Source: Lentinus brumalis (lineage: Eukaryota; Basidiomycota; Agaricomycetes; Polyporales; Polyporaceae). From it: a stretch of DNA of 64,000 nt. Where the stretch lies: contig MARA01000001.1 in the NCBI GenBank assembly GCA_001792895.1, positions 1,860,001-1,924,000 on the forward strand, in the 5' to 3' direction. This document shows positions 23,304-37,162 of the stretch, one piece after another. Made by a program: the position numbers and the translations under genes. How positions within the stretch are numbered: position 1 is the first letter of the stretch; every line of letters starts with the position of its first letter. Under the pieces are notes generated by a model. The model ran no database searches and was not told where the DNA came from. It was given only the letters and a program-made list of their open reading frames with translations.

Positions 23304-25060
23304 ATGTCCGTCCTCGCGCCGATTATCTGTGACAACGGTACCGGGTTCTCCAAGGTTGGGTACGTGCAGGATGTTTGAGGCTGCAGTGTTGTATCTGACC
23401 GCCTCGAAGGTATGCCGGGAACTCCGATCCATCCTTGTAAGTGCGCCCGACTCGTGTTACCCCGTCGCGTTGCTCATGCTACCCCAGTGTCTTTCCCACC
23501 GCCATAGCGACTCGTGGACCCGCCGCACAACCCAGTCGCACAGGCCCCGCTCTACCTTCGAAACCTGGTCATCTTGCGTCCAAGCGCGGCGTCGAGGACC
23601 TCGACTTCTTCATCGGTGATGAGGCCCTGGCCAATGCTCAAACTCCCGGCTATGGAGTCAACTACCCCATCCGCCACGGCCAGATCGAGAACTGGGACTA
23701 CATGGAGCGATTTTGGGAGCAGACCATCTTCAAGTACTTGCGTGCGGAGCCCGAGGACCACTACTTCCTCCTGGTGCGTACTCCGTCGTCATCTGCCTGC
23801 CGCGCAGCACGCGCGCAGTGTCTGATCTACTCCGATTCCATGTTGTGTGCAGACCGAGCCCCCTTTGAACCCCCTGAGAACCGCGAGCAGACTGCGGAGA
23901 TCTTCTTCGAGTCGTTCAACATCAAGGGTCTGTACATCGCCGTACAGGCCGTCCTTGCCCTCGCCGCGTCGTGGTCCTCGAACCGCGTCACGGACCGTAC
24001 GCTCACGGGTACTGTCATCGACTCCGGAGATGGTGTTACGCACGTTATCCCCTGCGCGGAGGGCTACGTCATCGGCAGTGCCATCAAGCACATCCCCATC
24101 GCAGGTCGTGACATCACCCAGTTCGTGCTGAACCTCATGCGTGAGCGCGGGGAGATGGCGAACGTCCCTCCCGAAGACCAGCTCAAGGTTGCGGGCAAGG
24201 TGAAGGAGCAGTATAGCTACGTCTGCCAGGACATCGTCAAAGAGTTCAGGAAGTACGACCAGGAGCCGTACAAGTACTTTGCGCGCTACGAGGGGGAGCA
24301 CACCGTGACTGGACGGGTGCGTGCAAGGAGACACTCTACTGCCCAGCACCCCCATTGACCGAGCCAACCGCACAGAAATACGAGATCGACGTCGGCTACG
24401 AGCGATTCCTAGCTCCCGAAATCTTCTTCAACCCCGAGATCTACTCGTCCGACTTCTTGACACCACTGCCGGAGATCGTCGATGGCGTCATCCAGCAGTC
24501 GCCCATCGATGTTCGGCGAGGACTCTACAAGGTCAGTACGTCTTCAACCCTGTACCCGTCATGTGCCAACAAGTATTTCCGCGTCCACAGAACATCGTGC
24601 TCTCCGGTGGCTCCACAATGTTCCAGCACTTTGGAAACCGTCTCAAGCGTGACCTGAAGCAGATCGTGGATCGCCGGTTGGACGCGAGCATGGCAGCAAG
24701 TGGCAGTCAGCTGCGGGTGAGTCTCGTCATCTCACATATCGAGAGGTCAGGGCCTCAATCTGCATACAGTCGTCCGGCGTCGAGGTCGATGTCATCTCGC
24801 ACAAGCGTCAACGGTCCGTTTCTCTATCCCGTCTCTCCATTTCGCAAGCTCACCCTCCATCTCAGCTATGCTGTCTGGTTCGGTGGTTCGCTTATGGCGT
24901 CTCTGGTGAGTGGCGTGCTGCTTGTGCTACGAGGGCCTATCTCATATAGATGCTCCATGTCAGCCCGAGTTCTACTCGTTCTGCCACACGAAGGCGCAGT
25001 ACGACGAGATCGGTCCCAGCATCTGCAGACGCTACCAGATCTTCGGCAGCGCGACCTAGG
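23304..25060 (+). CDS. ARP3: Actin-related protein 3, with 1-base lesion
   Basis: Exons 23304-23359, 23410-23436, 23488-23773, 23853-24316, 24376-24531, 24591-24716, 24770-24813, 24866-24905 and 24965-25060. The product is the ATP-binding Arp3 subunit of the Arp2/3 actin-nucleating complex. Marks include [94 protein letters not shown] and [10 protein letters not shown]. Exon 4 is 464 nt where 465 is needed. A C5 run at 23870-23874 should be C6 to read TEPPLNPPENRE. As given, the frame shifts just after TEPPLNP and the rest of the protein is lost. A perfect remaining protein (about 431 aa) argues for a sequencing or assembly error, but a recent mutation cannot be excluded. Confidence 0.9.
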
Positions 25061-25290
25061 CATAGACAGGACAAGGATGGATGTACTGTACGTCACGATT
25101 CGGAACGAAATTCAATGTACTCTACTGCTCGGACGTCCCCAGCACCCGGCCAGGGTCTTCGCACCTACGCCGTCGTACTATATCTAGGACGAACCTTTAC
25201 GTGGAATCATACAACAGGCTTATTTAGAGTTCTATCCAGGATACACAGCAATCGTGCAGCATTGTTGTACATATTGTGGAACTCCGGTGC

Positions 25291-28079
<2,789 letters not shown>

Positions 28080-28468
28080 GCGTGTAGTGGTTTTGAGGAG
28101 GAAGGGAGGGCTTACGGGAGGTTCAGTCAGCGACTGCAGTTCTCACCGTCCGAGGTCACGGATGTGCGCAGGCTCCGTCATTGGCGTCGTGAATGCGCTA
28201 ATCTTCACCCGTCTGCCCCACCGTAAGGATGTGCGGCGTCCATGGCGGCTTCACTGACGCCAGGGGCAGCCCCGTATGAGTGCGTTGGTCGCACGGAGCA
28301 AGCTGGTGAAAGGAGGGGATATCCAGAAGCGCTTCAAGTACGCACTGGGCAAGCGGTAGTGCAACAACATCAAATATACCAGGCTTCAAGAGACGATATG
28401 GACTATGATATAATGGTGATAATACAGAGCCAAGAGGTATATGCGGCGAACAATCCGTGACGAGCCCA
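28080..28468. other. Intergenic DNA between SelO promoter and ACAD 3' end
   Basis: No gene seen. The left part is the SelO promoter (minus strand), the right part the downstream region of the acyl-CoA dehydrogenase gene, also on the minus strand. Confidence 0.45.
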
Positions 28469-30677
28469 CTACAGTCGCGCATCCTGGGGCATCAACCGCA
28501 TGGCTTGACGAACACCTAGATCGGCGAGCACGTCTTCGGCACCGCCGAGCAGTGCATCGAAGGTGACCGTACGGTGGTACTGGAGAGAAGTATGGATGAG
28601 CTTCATGCCCCTCACGAGAGCGAAACACAATAAAGGTGACTTACGTGCTCAACGAAGCGACCCATGCCGGTCTGCGTGATACCCCGCCCTCCAAAGATCT
28701 GGACAGCGTCCGCCGCGGTGAGCTGTGCACACCGCGTGCTGTACGACTTCAAGAACGCTATCTGGCCAGCCAACTTGCTCGATTGCTCCTTGTACGACTG
28801 TCCGCGGATCATCAACCAACTGGTCCAACAAAGGAAATGACACCGGTACGTACCATATTGCACATCTGGTACGTGATACTCTCCAGCCAGCTCTGCACGC
28901 TCTCCGCCCTCGAGATCATCGCAGCGAGCTTGCTCCGGATGACCGCGAGCGAGTGCAGCGGCTTGCCGAACGCCTTCCGCTGGTTCACCCACTTCAGGCA
29001 CTCCTCGACGATGGCGCGCTGGCTGCGCGCGGAGACGCCGCACATGACCCATCGCTCGTGGTTGAAGTTGCTGAGCATGACGAAGATGCCCCCGCCCTCC
29101 TCGCCGAGCGTGTTCTCTACGGGTACCTTGACCTTGTCGAAGGTGATGTATGCCGTGCCTGCTGCGGCCGAGTACGACGTCTTGATCGGCTTGGTCGAGA
29201 CACCTTCGCTGCGCTCTACCAGGATGACAGTGAAGCCGTCCTCAGTTCTACAACCTACCGTGAAGCTGCCACTCAGTCAGCTCATGGTCGTTGACGGTCG
29301 AGGGCGGGATGGCGATACTCACTAATCGGCGAACCTGAACAAATCATCGTCAGTCCAGCCGTGTCCTGCACTATCATCGAGCAGGCACACTCACGTTCCG
29401 TTCGTGATCCACTTCTTCGTACCGGAGATGATCCAATGCTTGCCATCTTCCGTCTTCGTCGCCGTCGTCTGCAGACCGAAGACGTCGCTCCCCGCGTATG
29501 CCTCAGACACCGCCAGACAGATAAATTTCTTCGCGCTCAGGACCTCAGGGACGACCTTCGCCTTGAGCTCCGGTGACCCGAAGTTGAGCACTGGCGGCAA
29601 GCCGATAACGCATCCCGCCTGAAGGCCGTCGCCGTACCCACGGGCACCGCAACGTGCGATCTCTTGCGAGATGACAAGCTCATGGAAGTAGTCAAACTGC
29701 GGCAGGAAAACATTCTCAGTACGGTCGTGTGCATGTTCCACGTCTCCAAACGTACCTCTTCAGGGGTGACGATGCCGCCCATAAGCGTCAGGCCCTTCAG
29801 GTGCTTGCCAGGGCCCATGCGCATAGCATGCAAGTTGACCTCACTGTCGAGCGAGTCGTCAATAGGACAAATCGTCATGGAGGACAGCTGCACTCACGCC
29901 ATCTTGTCGAGGACACTCTGGGAGGGGCGCTTGCCATCCAGCTCGCGCTCCTGGGCATCGGGGTAAATGTGCTCATCGACAAACTCGCGGACTGCCTTCT
30001 GCAACCTCCGATGACTCTATCGAACGCATGAATGGTCGACGGACTGTTCTCTGAATCTGATCATGGGTGAACGACTCACCTCCTTATAGTACGGACTGTG
30101 GTAGCCCTTCGCTAGCCACGACGGTTCCGCGTAGGGCACCTGGCTGACCTCCCCCGGCATCCGCCCGCCCTTGATCTGCGGCTCCTCGCTTTCAATCACA
30201 CCAATTTGCAGCCGAGCGTACTGCGGTCGTTCGAGGACCTCGTGACGATGCAGGCCGTAGAACGCCTCCGTTGCATCCTCGCCGGCTGTGTGCGTGCGAA
30301 GGAAGAGTCAGAGCTGTTCCGAGCGACGCGCGCAAGCGAGAGAAAGGGGCGGCGAGAGGGGTAGATGAAGGGAAAGTCGGGCCTAGGAACAGCGCACTCA
30401 CGAATGCCCTCGTCCATGAAGACGGAGATGCCTCCGGGATGGAGGTTGCGGAAGCGGGTCACATCGTACACCTTCGAGTCGATGATGATCCACTGTACTC
30501 CTGCATCAGCGTCGCGTCCCGCGGTTCTGAGAGAGACGTACCAGGCTGTCCTCCGTGTTATGCTGCCGGACCCACCAACCATGAGTCGGGCATTCGAATA
30601 CGTGCAGAATGCAGCAGCAGGCGACGCACCTTCGCGACCTCCTCGCGCGTAAACTTCTTGAGCTCCTTGGTGGCCAT
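28469..30677 (-). CDS. Cytochrome b5-acyl-CoA dehydrogenase fusion, PTS1 ARL
   Basis: Eleven exons: 30630-30677, 30542-30562, 30402-30492, 30080-30285, 29898-30016, 29756-29843, 29395-29714, 29323-29334, 28854-29265, 28645-28797 and 28469-28579; 526 aa. Residues 1-90 form a cytochrome b5 heme domain (WIIIDSKVYDVTRFRNLHPGG, then the second heme-ligand His in FYGLHRHEVLERP). The rest is an acyl-CoA dehydrogenase: EIARCGARGYGDGLQ, LAVSEAYAGSDVFG, TKKWITNG, and the late helix with ADAVQIFGGRGITQTGMGRF. The protein ends in ARL, a PTS1 tripeptide, suggesting peroxisomal location. FAD-linked alpha,beta-dehydrogenation of an acyl-CoA is known for the family; the b5 domain may pass electrons onward, which is inference. 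Exon 8 is only 12 nt and exon 2 only 21 nt. Exon 6 is followed by a very short (41 nt) intron. Confidence 0.93.
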
Positions 30678-32310
30678 GATCGTCGGTGGTGTGCGTATGG
30701 CGTGGGGGCTAGACGAGGGAAGAAAGTGGATCTGGGCGCAGGTGAGCAGAGGTTATATGTGCAACTGCACCCGCGACAATCACGTCCGGGAGTAGGATAA
30801 CCGTCAGGGGGTCCGACTGTTGCTGATCAAACGCGGGGGAATCGACTCGCGTGCGCTGCGTCACCGTCGCGCGCCCCACGTGAATACGATCGGCCGTCCC
30901 CACGTGAAATCGCGCCTCGCGTCGTCCAATCAGCTGCCGCGACGCGCGCAGCTTCATGGGCGCAGCTGCATTGACTGAGATCTATCATCTTGGAGACCGG
31001 TCGTCCAACGAGCTCTCAGCGATTCCATGCACCGAGAGACGCAAGAGACCACCAATGGGAGATTCCAGATAAATAACACTGACTGCAGGCTTGCTACATA
31101 GCTATCTCACCGAGACAAATCTAAAGCCGACAGGCGGACGCAGAGTGCAGGAGGAGGATGTCGATTGCAACGAGACTCTAAACGTCAAAAGATTTAAATG
31201 CACCGGAGGCGCGTCCATATCGTACGCAGCATCGCGGGCGGGGGTGTGCACAGAGTGATACGATAGAATGCGTTAATGGACGATGCAGAGGCTAGTACTG
31301 CAGCTGTAGAAGTAGAAGTGGAAGTAGAAGTAGCGCGAGGAGTGACCCGGTGACAAGATGCGAGGGGGAATGGACAATACGGATAGTAATAACACAAGGG
31401 ATGCTAGTGCTGCGAGAGGGGAGGGTCTCGACTGACAGCGCGAAGAAGAAACGAGCGCAGGCGCAGTCCGTGTCGAGGATGCAAGGGACAGATCGAAAGC
31501 GAGAGCGAACATGAACATCGAGAAGCGAGGGGTAAGAGGATGAACACGAGACAGAAGAGGATGCAGGCTGAATATAACTTATGTTACAACTAAGAGACGA
31601 GAGAGTTGCAAATGCGGTGGTGGTAACCGAGAGAGATAACAAGCGAGAGGCATAGTGGACAGAGCGAGACATAAGAACGTGTGCCGTATAGTGCATACGT
31701 AGTTTGGGACAGAACGAGAGTGTAGGGCGGGGTGGGTACTGAGTACTTTCGGTTTGCATCCCTACGCCCCACACGCGCTTGCGCTGACGGCGAGACGGTC
31801 GTGGGTGGCTCGTGACAAAACGAGAGAGGGACAAAATATGCGAGGCGAGACGGAAGCGGCGAGGCCACACACCATTAGTGCACCGGGCGTAAGGCGCGTG
31901 CCCGTCATGGCTGAGACGTCGTGGTGCTGGGGGCTGGGAACGAGCGAACCGAGAGCGTAGGAGAGCAGCTGAATGACAAACATAACGATGACATGCCAAG
32001 GGGACCGACAGGACGTGTGGAGGGCGATGGTAGATGATAATAATCAAACACTTGTGGGTGATGATGAGATGCTGACGAGGCGAAAATGATGAATCGGAGA
32101 TGGGACCAGAAATCGAGCTAGATCGTGTTGGAGGCGTAGCGGGCAGATGGAGAGAGGTAGGCATGGACATGGATGCGACACAGGGGATACGACCACAGGA
32201 TGGGGAGGAGTATTGATGCGCAGAGAGGGGACGAGGGGCGGCGGGGGCATATACATCATGGGCATATCCTGCATACGAATCCACGGAGGGCAAGGAAACA
32301 GAATGGGAGC
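30678..32310. other. 1.6-kb stretch: ACAD promoter and cyclin 3' region
   Basis: No supported gene. The left end is the acyl-CoA dehydrogenase promoter. Most of the remainder lies immediately downstream of the cyclin stop on the same strand. It contains a 341-codon minus-strand open frame (31292-32317) of Ser/Pro/His-rich composition that has no ATG at its start, overlaps the cyclin stop and shows no domain. I treat it as non-coding or a very long 3' UTR. Confidence 0.4.
31306..31333. repeat. GTAGAA/GTGGAA hexamer tract
   Basis: Imperfect 6-bp repeats (GTAGAAGTAGAAGTGGAAGT...) over 28 bp, a short microsatellite in the gene-free stretch. No function seen. Confidence 0.6.
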
Positions 32311-34609
32311 CTAACACTCCACATTCATCTCCTCAAGGGTCTCGTGCAGATGCAGCTGGGCCCACTCGATCGCGTACAACGACGCCTTCAGAAACTTCTT
32401 CGTCGCGTACTTCTTGCAGACGTGCTGTTCGTTGAAGCCCTCCTCGGTGAGCTTCTCAATGAGCAGCTTGTGGCCGGGCTGCAGGTGCTCCTCGGTGAAG
32501 CCGGAATAGTAAACGAACGCCTCGTTCTACAAAAGGAATGGTGTCAGTTCTGGTTCAACATCACGTCACGTGTCGTTCATAGAAACACTCGAACGAAAAC
32601 GGCGCACAATAGCTTGATGGGGCGTGGCTACCTCATTGTGCGCAGTATATATATCCGTGACGAATCCTGAGAGGCACTCACCCAGTCTCCTCCCAACATC
32701 TTCCTGGCCGTGTACATGCCAACCGCCGCGACCAGACTCGGCTTGACGCGCAGGAAGCGGTGGTCCAGGAGCGTCACCTCGGTAAGGAACTTGCTCAATG
32801 TTCGCGTCTGGAGGTCGTAGTCGTCCGCTTTGCTGATCTTGCGCATCCAGCTGTAGGGCGAGCAGTAGTGGCTGACCTTGAAGTCGAGCGTCTGAAGCAT
32901 GATGCGTTCGCCCTTGAGGATCTCCTCCTTGGAGTAGCCGCGCTCCGTCATGAAGACGAACTCTTCTACGGATGGCGCAAGGATCTCCTCGTACTTCGCC
33001 GCGATGAACATGGCGGTGACACCGACGAGCTGCAGCTTCAGCAAGGAGACGACACGTTTCGACAAGAAGCGGTCAACAATGTTGACAGCGATCCAGAGCG
33101 TCTCAGGAAGCATGTGGTAGCGCAAGTGCACCTGAAGAAGCCAGTCGACCAAGGTCTGTCGCATGTGCCAGTTGATCTCGCTCTGACCGTCCATGTACTC
33201 TGGGCTAGGCATGACGTCCTCCTGAAGTCAAGGTCAGCGGCGCACGAGAGACAGCGCCTTCGGGAGACCCACCTCGAGCTCCTGCATGTACTCAAAAATG
33301 TCTTCGGCATATTCCGAGACCATTGTCGTATCAAACTCGTCGACCTCATCGTGAAAGTGCTCCTTGATGTCGTCAAACTCGCGCCTGTACCGCTGCGCCC
33401 GCACTGTTGAGACCTCGGGCCATACCCGCTGGCGCTTGGCGACGGGCTCCTCATCGTCAATCTCCTCTTGCTGCAGTTCTTCTTCCCTATCGCTCAACTC
33501 GGTGAGCTCGGCTTCGTCGGCGTACTGCTCGACGACATCCGAAACGGCGTGGTCCTCAACCTCCATGTCGTCCTCCTCAATGAGGACATTGGGCAGGACG
33601 ACCGCGGGCGGGTCTTGAGGAACGGGGATACGACGCGACGAAGGAAGAGGAACCTGTGGTCGGTAAACGCGCCCAGAGGACACGCGTGGCAGGACGTGCC
33701 CAGTCGCGATGGGAGCCTTGCCGGGACCGAGTGGAACCCGCTGGGGACCAGTTGCCGCGGCGAGGGAGGCGGAGCGACTGCGTTTGAGACCCGTCTCGAT
33801 GGTCTCCTTCTCCTTACCGGAGAGTTTCGGGTTAACATCCTAACAGGTACGCAGCGCAGTGAGCACATGGTCGGCACATTCGAATTCCTCGATGATAGAC
33901 AATGAACTTCTCGCAAACCAAAGGACGATGGGCGGCTGGCATATCGACCGTTCGTCGCAGCGAGGTTAACCGAATCAACGGTACGAATGGTACGTCCGAA
34001 TGCTCCGATCGTTGAACGTATTGTCCGAGCTGAGCGTTGCAGTTGCTCCGCACTCGAGATGGAGCGCATGACGAAAGTGGCAATCGTCGCGATCACGCGT
34101 TAGGAAGTCCTCTGCGCGCTGGCGCGACAGACGCCCACGACGCGACCTCCGCCCACAGTGGGCGGCTGACGGCGTGCGTTGGTCAGGGTCGGGGCATGGC
34201 CCACGACCCTGCCAGCTCATTCGTAACAGAGGTCCACCAACATCCCATGCAATGATGGAGAACGCGAAAAGAGTGGTGGAAAGCAAGAGGGTGCGCTGGG
34301 TTGCATCGGGTAGACAGCGTACCTTGTTGCGGTTAACGGCAGTGGTCGTCACTTCTGTGAGGACGGGGCGTTGGACGCCGTTCTTGACGACGTTCTTGAC
34401 AGCTTGACCTGGAGGAATTCGCGACCCGCCTGCGATGCTGGAAGCCTGGCGGACATGTCTGCTCATTGCGTTTTCGTCGGCATTTCTGGGACGTTGGGGG
34501 CCGGTTCGGTTTCGCATAGGAAGCTATCCCAGTCATGTCAGTCAACACGGTGCAGGGGGGTCAAAGAAAAGAAGAGCGTCGAGGTACTTACACGCAAGTT
34601 GGTGGCCAT
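32311..34609 (-). CDS. G2/mitotic B-type cyclin
   Basis: Exons 34592-34609, 34323-34523, 33273-33839, 32682-33221 and 32311-32526 encode 513 aa. The N-terminal half is disordered and basic (RNRTGPQRPRNADENAMSRH), then acidic. The tandem cyclin boxes begin at YMDGQSEINWHMRQTLVDWL and contain the MRQTLVDWLLQVH core, LWIAVNIVDRFLSKR, LQLVGVTAMFIAAKYEE and YVYSGF-like late helices (AFVYYSGFTEEHL). B-type cyclins bind and activate Cdk1 for G2/M. A clear destruction box (RxxLxxI/VxN) was not found in the early residues, though RPVLTEVTTTAVN resembles one. Intron 2 is unusually long (483 nt) and contains an inverted repeat. Confidence 0.93.
34149..34165. repeat. Inverted repeat inside cyclin intron 2
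   Basis: CCGCCCAC-A-GTGGGCGG: 8-bp perfect arms around one base, within the 483-nt intron of the B-cyclin gene. It may be a zinc-finger type binding site or a stable RNA hairpin; both are inferences. Confidence 0.5.
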
Positions 34610-35180
34610 CTCGGGATGAAGAAGTATAACGACTGGTAGCGAAGTGTCGAGTGACAGCGAGTGTGTGTCGGGGCAAATGTCGAAGAGAAAAGGGGAAATG
34701 TCGCAGAGAAAATACCCCGACGCGCTGTGGTGTGGAGGAGGGGAGGAGGTGACTGTCGGCGGAACAGAGAGTAGTGTCAGCCTGGTTCAAGGCAAGGACA
34801 AGCGGGTTCGTTTCGCGATTTCAACCTAGACGAGGTCGCGCTCCACGTGATCGCCAAAGTAGGCCAAATAACGCGCCTCCAGCGCCAGTCCACTACACCC
34901 GCCCAACCAACACGGCGTCTGTCATTGTGGTTCTTCGCGACCTTGACGCGGTTCATCATTCTTTGATAGCCAATCACCCAGCATCTTTGTCGGCGGTCCC
35001 AGAGACGTCCGCAGTACGTCTTTGCACAACCCGCACGCATTCCTAGTAAAAGCCTGGCGGGCTGCGCTCATAATTCTGAATGGACTCGATTACGTGGCAG
35101 CGGACTAGAACAGCAGGCCGAAGAGGGGCGGGCATATGCGACTTTCGGGTTGGAATGGCGCCGCCGACGACCCAGCTCTC
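34610..35180. other. Cyclin promoter region, no gene
   Basis: Directly upstream of the cyclin ATG (minus strand). Contains GA-rich tracts (34660-34760) but no supported coding sequence. Confidence 0.4.
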
Positions 35181-35735
35181 TCACGAGGCGGCACGAGATT
35201 CGGCTGCCAGCTCCCGAGCAACAGCGCGATTCACGGGATGATGGCGAAACAATAGCGCAGCCGCTATGAGTATTGACCATGGCAAACACACGATATGTAG
35301 ACAGCGGCTGGCCACAACGCTTTGCAGTCGGCTTGTTTGTCCCTGATCGTGTAGCGGTCCCTGGACATCGAGAAGCAACCTATCAGCTTCAAAGATTGGG
35401 CACAAGACGAGTATGTACTCACTGCATGACGATAGAAATGAGGGAATTGCACGGTTGTACAGACGTACCCGGTATGTGTGCGCTGCGATATAGCTAGATC
35501 CCGACCCGGTTACGATATGTAGGTTACGGTGTCGCCTTCGAGAACACCGCAGTCCTCGATCGATCGGTCGATGCTGATGCTGATACACCATGTACGAGGT
35601 GCCCAGGCTACGATGTCACTAGACTGAAGGAGCTGTGGATACCGACATGAGTACGTCTCGACCGATCCGCTCACTAGCGCAAACTTGAGGACTTACCGAA
35701 GACCCGACGAAGATGCCCAGACCAAACGCCCGCAT
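35181..35735 (-). CDS. Weak small orphan gene with hydrophobic C-terminus
   Basis: A tentative model: exons 35697-35735, 35528-35632, 35469-35482 and 35181-35421, 132 aa, with GT-AG borders that all close in frame. The start MRAFGLGIFVGSSLLQSSD is hydrophobic and may be a signal anchor. The third exon is only 14 nt. The C-terminal part has CLPWSILIAAALLF, a possible membrane segment. I recognise no family. The clean splice pattern supports it, but a chance mosaic of short frames remains possible. Confidence 0.33.
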
Positions 35736-35920
35736 GGTGTCTTCACAAGGCTTGGTTTCGAGTATCGAGCAGCGGCGACGGGCCGACGGCGGCGAGCCGA
35801 AAGTCGCAGCGCATACATACTACTATAGGGTATCCGAACGCTTCAGTTAGTTATCAAGATAAGTTACGTGCGGAGGCGATCTTGCCAAGATTCAGGTAAA
35901 CTCACAGCTCGCAGTATGGA

Positions 35921-37162
35921 TCACTGACCACCACTACTCCGGATCTCGTCCCATCGCCGTTTCTTCCCTGCATTTCTCCAACTACCGCCTTCCTGCGTGA
36001 CTACAGGACCCGCACTCCGGACCGGAGCTCCGATCCCTGCACGGCCTACGGTGGTTGGAGGGTCTAGTGGTGCCACAAGACCGCCGCGGTCACTCGAGGA
36101 TTCACCCAGTGCGGTCCCAGGCTGCCAGCCTTGCTTAATGAGCAACCGGTGACCGACGTTGATGGAGGCCAAGGGGGCCGGAGGAGGTGGAGGTGCTGCG
36201 GGCACAGGAGGAGCCGACGCCGATACTGCAGGAAAGGGAACCCTTGAACTACCAGCACTCGGAGTCGTAACCGGGGTATGATCTGGGTGAAGCGCACGTC
36301 GTTTCGCACTCCTGTCGACATACTGCAGATTCGGCGAATCCGGTGACGACAACGCCGGGACCCTGGACGATAAGAGGCTACGTTTCAGCGCAGTGAGAGC
36401 CTTCTTCGGATCACGCTGTTGTGGTCGTGCGGGCTCTATAGGGTCCATACCCAAATCATTGGCTGCCCGCTTCTTAGACGTGCCAGAGTCGCTATTCGTA
36501 GTCCGGTGGAGAAACAGGGGTATCTCCTGGTCAGCTTGGGGAGAGCAGCCGGGACAAGGCGTCCTGTCCTCGTGGACGTGGATGAGGAAAGTGGTACCAC
36601 CGATCGTGAGGCGATCAAGGTGGCGTAGCGTCCGGGGCATGCTGGCGACCCTCGGAGCTGAGAGCCGGAACCCCTTCTCGTCCATACCCTCTGCTGAGCT
36701 TGTGGCAGAAGGGGCCGTCGCTGACCGAACGAAGGTGCCGTGTTTCGAACCCATGTCGACGATCGACCATTGCGCGCGGCCTTGGTCCCAGTATATAGTT
36801 GCGTGCAGTTTGGACACCTCCAACTCCTTCAGACGGATCCTGGGTGTGTCGGAGCCTGCGGGCGCAATGTCGCGACCGATCTGGATCTCCGAGTACCCGT
36901 CGAGGAGGGCGACCTTGTGCTGCCTGCGAAGAACGGGACTGCGCTGGACAAGAAGTCGCAGAGACGAGGAAGGAGTGGGCAAACCTGGAAGTACCCGTGA
37001 CTCCCCAGCAGGCATAAGCTCTAAAAAATCTTCTGCGTCTCCGGGCCACTCGATGGACGGGGAGTAGACCGTGCCAGACTTGTCTTCATTACGTGCATCT
37101 ACAGGTCCGTGGGCGTGGTGGTGGTCGGAACCGAGGTCTGAAGCGATCTCCCCATCTTCCAT
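35921..37162 (-). CDS. FHA and G-patch domain protein (AGGF1-like)
   Basis: An intronless frame of 413 aa. The FHA domain (residues about 55-165) shows IQIGRDIAP, RIRLKELEVSKLHATIYWDQ and SIVDMGSKHGTFVR, with conserved GR, SKLH and NGT/KHGT-type phosphothreonine-binding positions. A Pro-rich linker (PPVPAAPPPPPAPL) leads to a G-patch (GHRLLIKQGWQPGTALGES) and a basic C-terminus (KKRRWDEI). This arrangement matches AGGF1-type proteins, which are linked to RNA processing through G-patch recruitment of DEAH helicases. The frame stays open upstream to 37306, so an earlier start is possible, but MEDGEIASDL at 37162 is the natural one. It is divergent from XLF. Confidence 0.9.
   Translation of the reverse strand: MEDGEIASDLGSDHHHAHGPVDARNEDKSGTVYSPSIEWPGDAEDFLELMPAGESRVLPGLPTPSSSLRLLVQRSPVLRRQHKVALLDGYSEIQIGRDIAPAGSDTPRIRLKELEVSKLHATIYWDQGRAQWSIVDMGSKHGTFVRSATAPSATSSAEGMDEKGFRLSAPRVASMPRTLRHLDRLTIGGTTFLIHVHEDRTPCPGCSPQADQEIPLFLHRTTNSDSGTSKKRAANDLGMDPIEPARPQQRDPKKALTALKRSLLSSRVPALSSPDSPNLQYVDRSAKRRALHPDHTPVTTPSAGSSRVPFPAVSASAPPVPAAPPPPPAPLASINVGHRLLIKQGWQPGTALGESSSDRGGLVAPLDPPTTVGRAGIGAPVRSAGPVVTQEGGSWRNAGKKRRWDEIRSSGGQ

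Noticed and set aside
23441..24358. Continuous 305-codon frame through ARP3 intron 3
   Set aside because: The frame crosses a canonical GT-AG intron. It only looks continuous because of the one-base deletion, and the intron-derived residues have no Arp3 counterpart.
31306..31333. Tandem hexamers considered as a CRISPR-like or minisatellite array
   Set aside because: Units are only 6 bp with no spacers, so this is a plain microsatellite.
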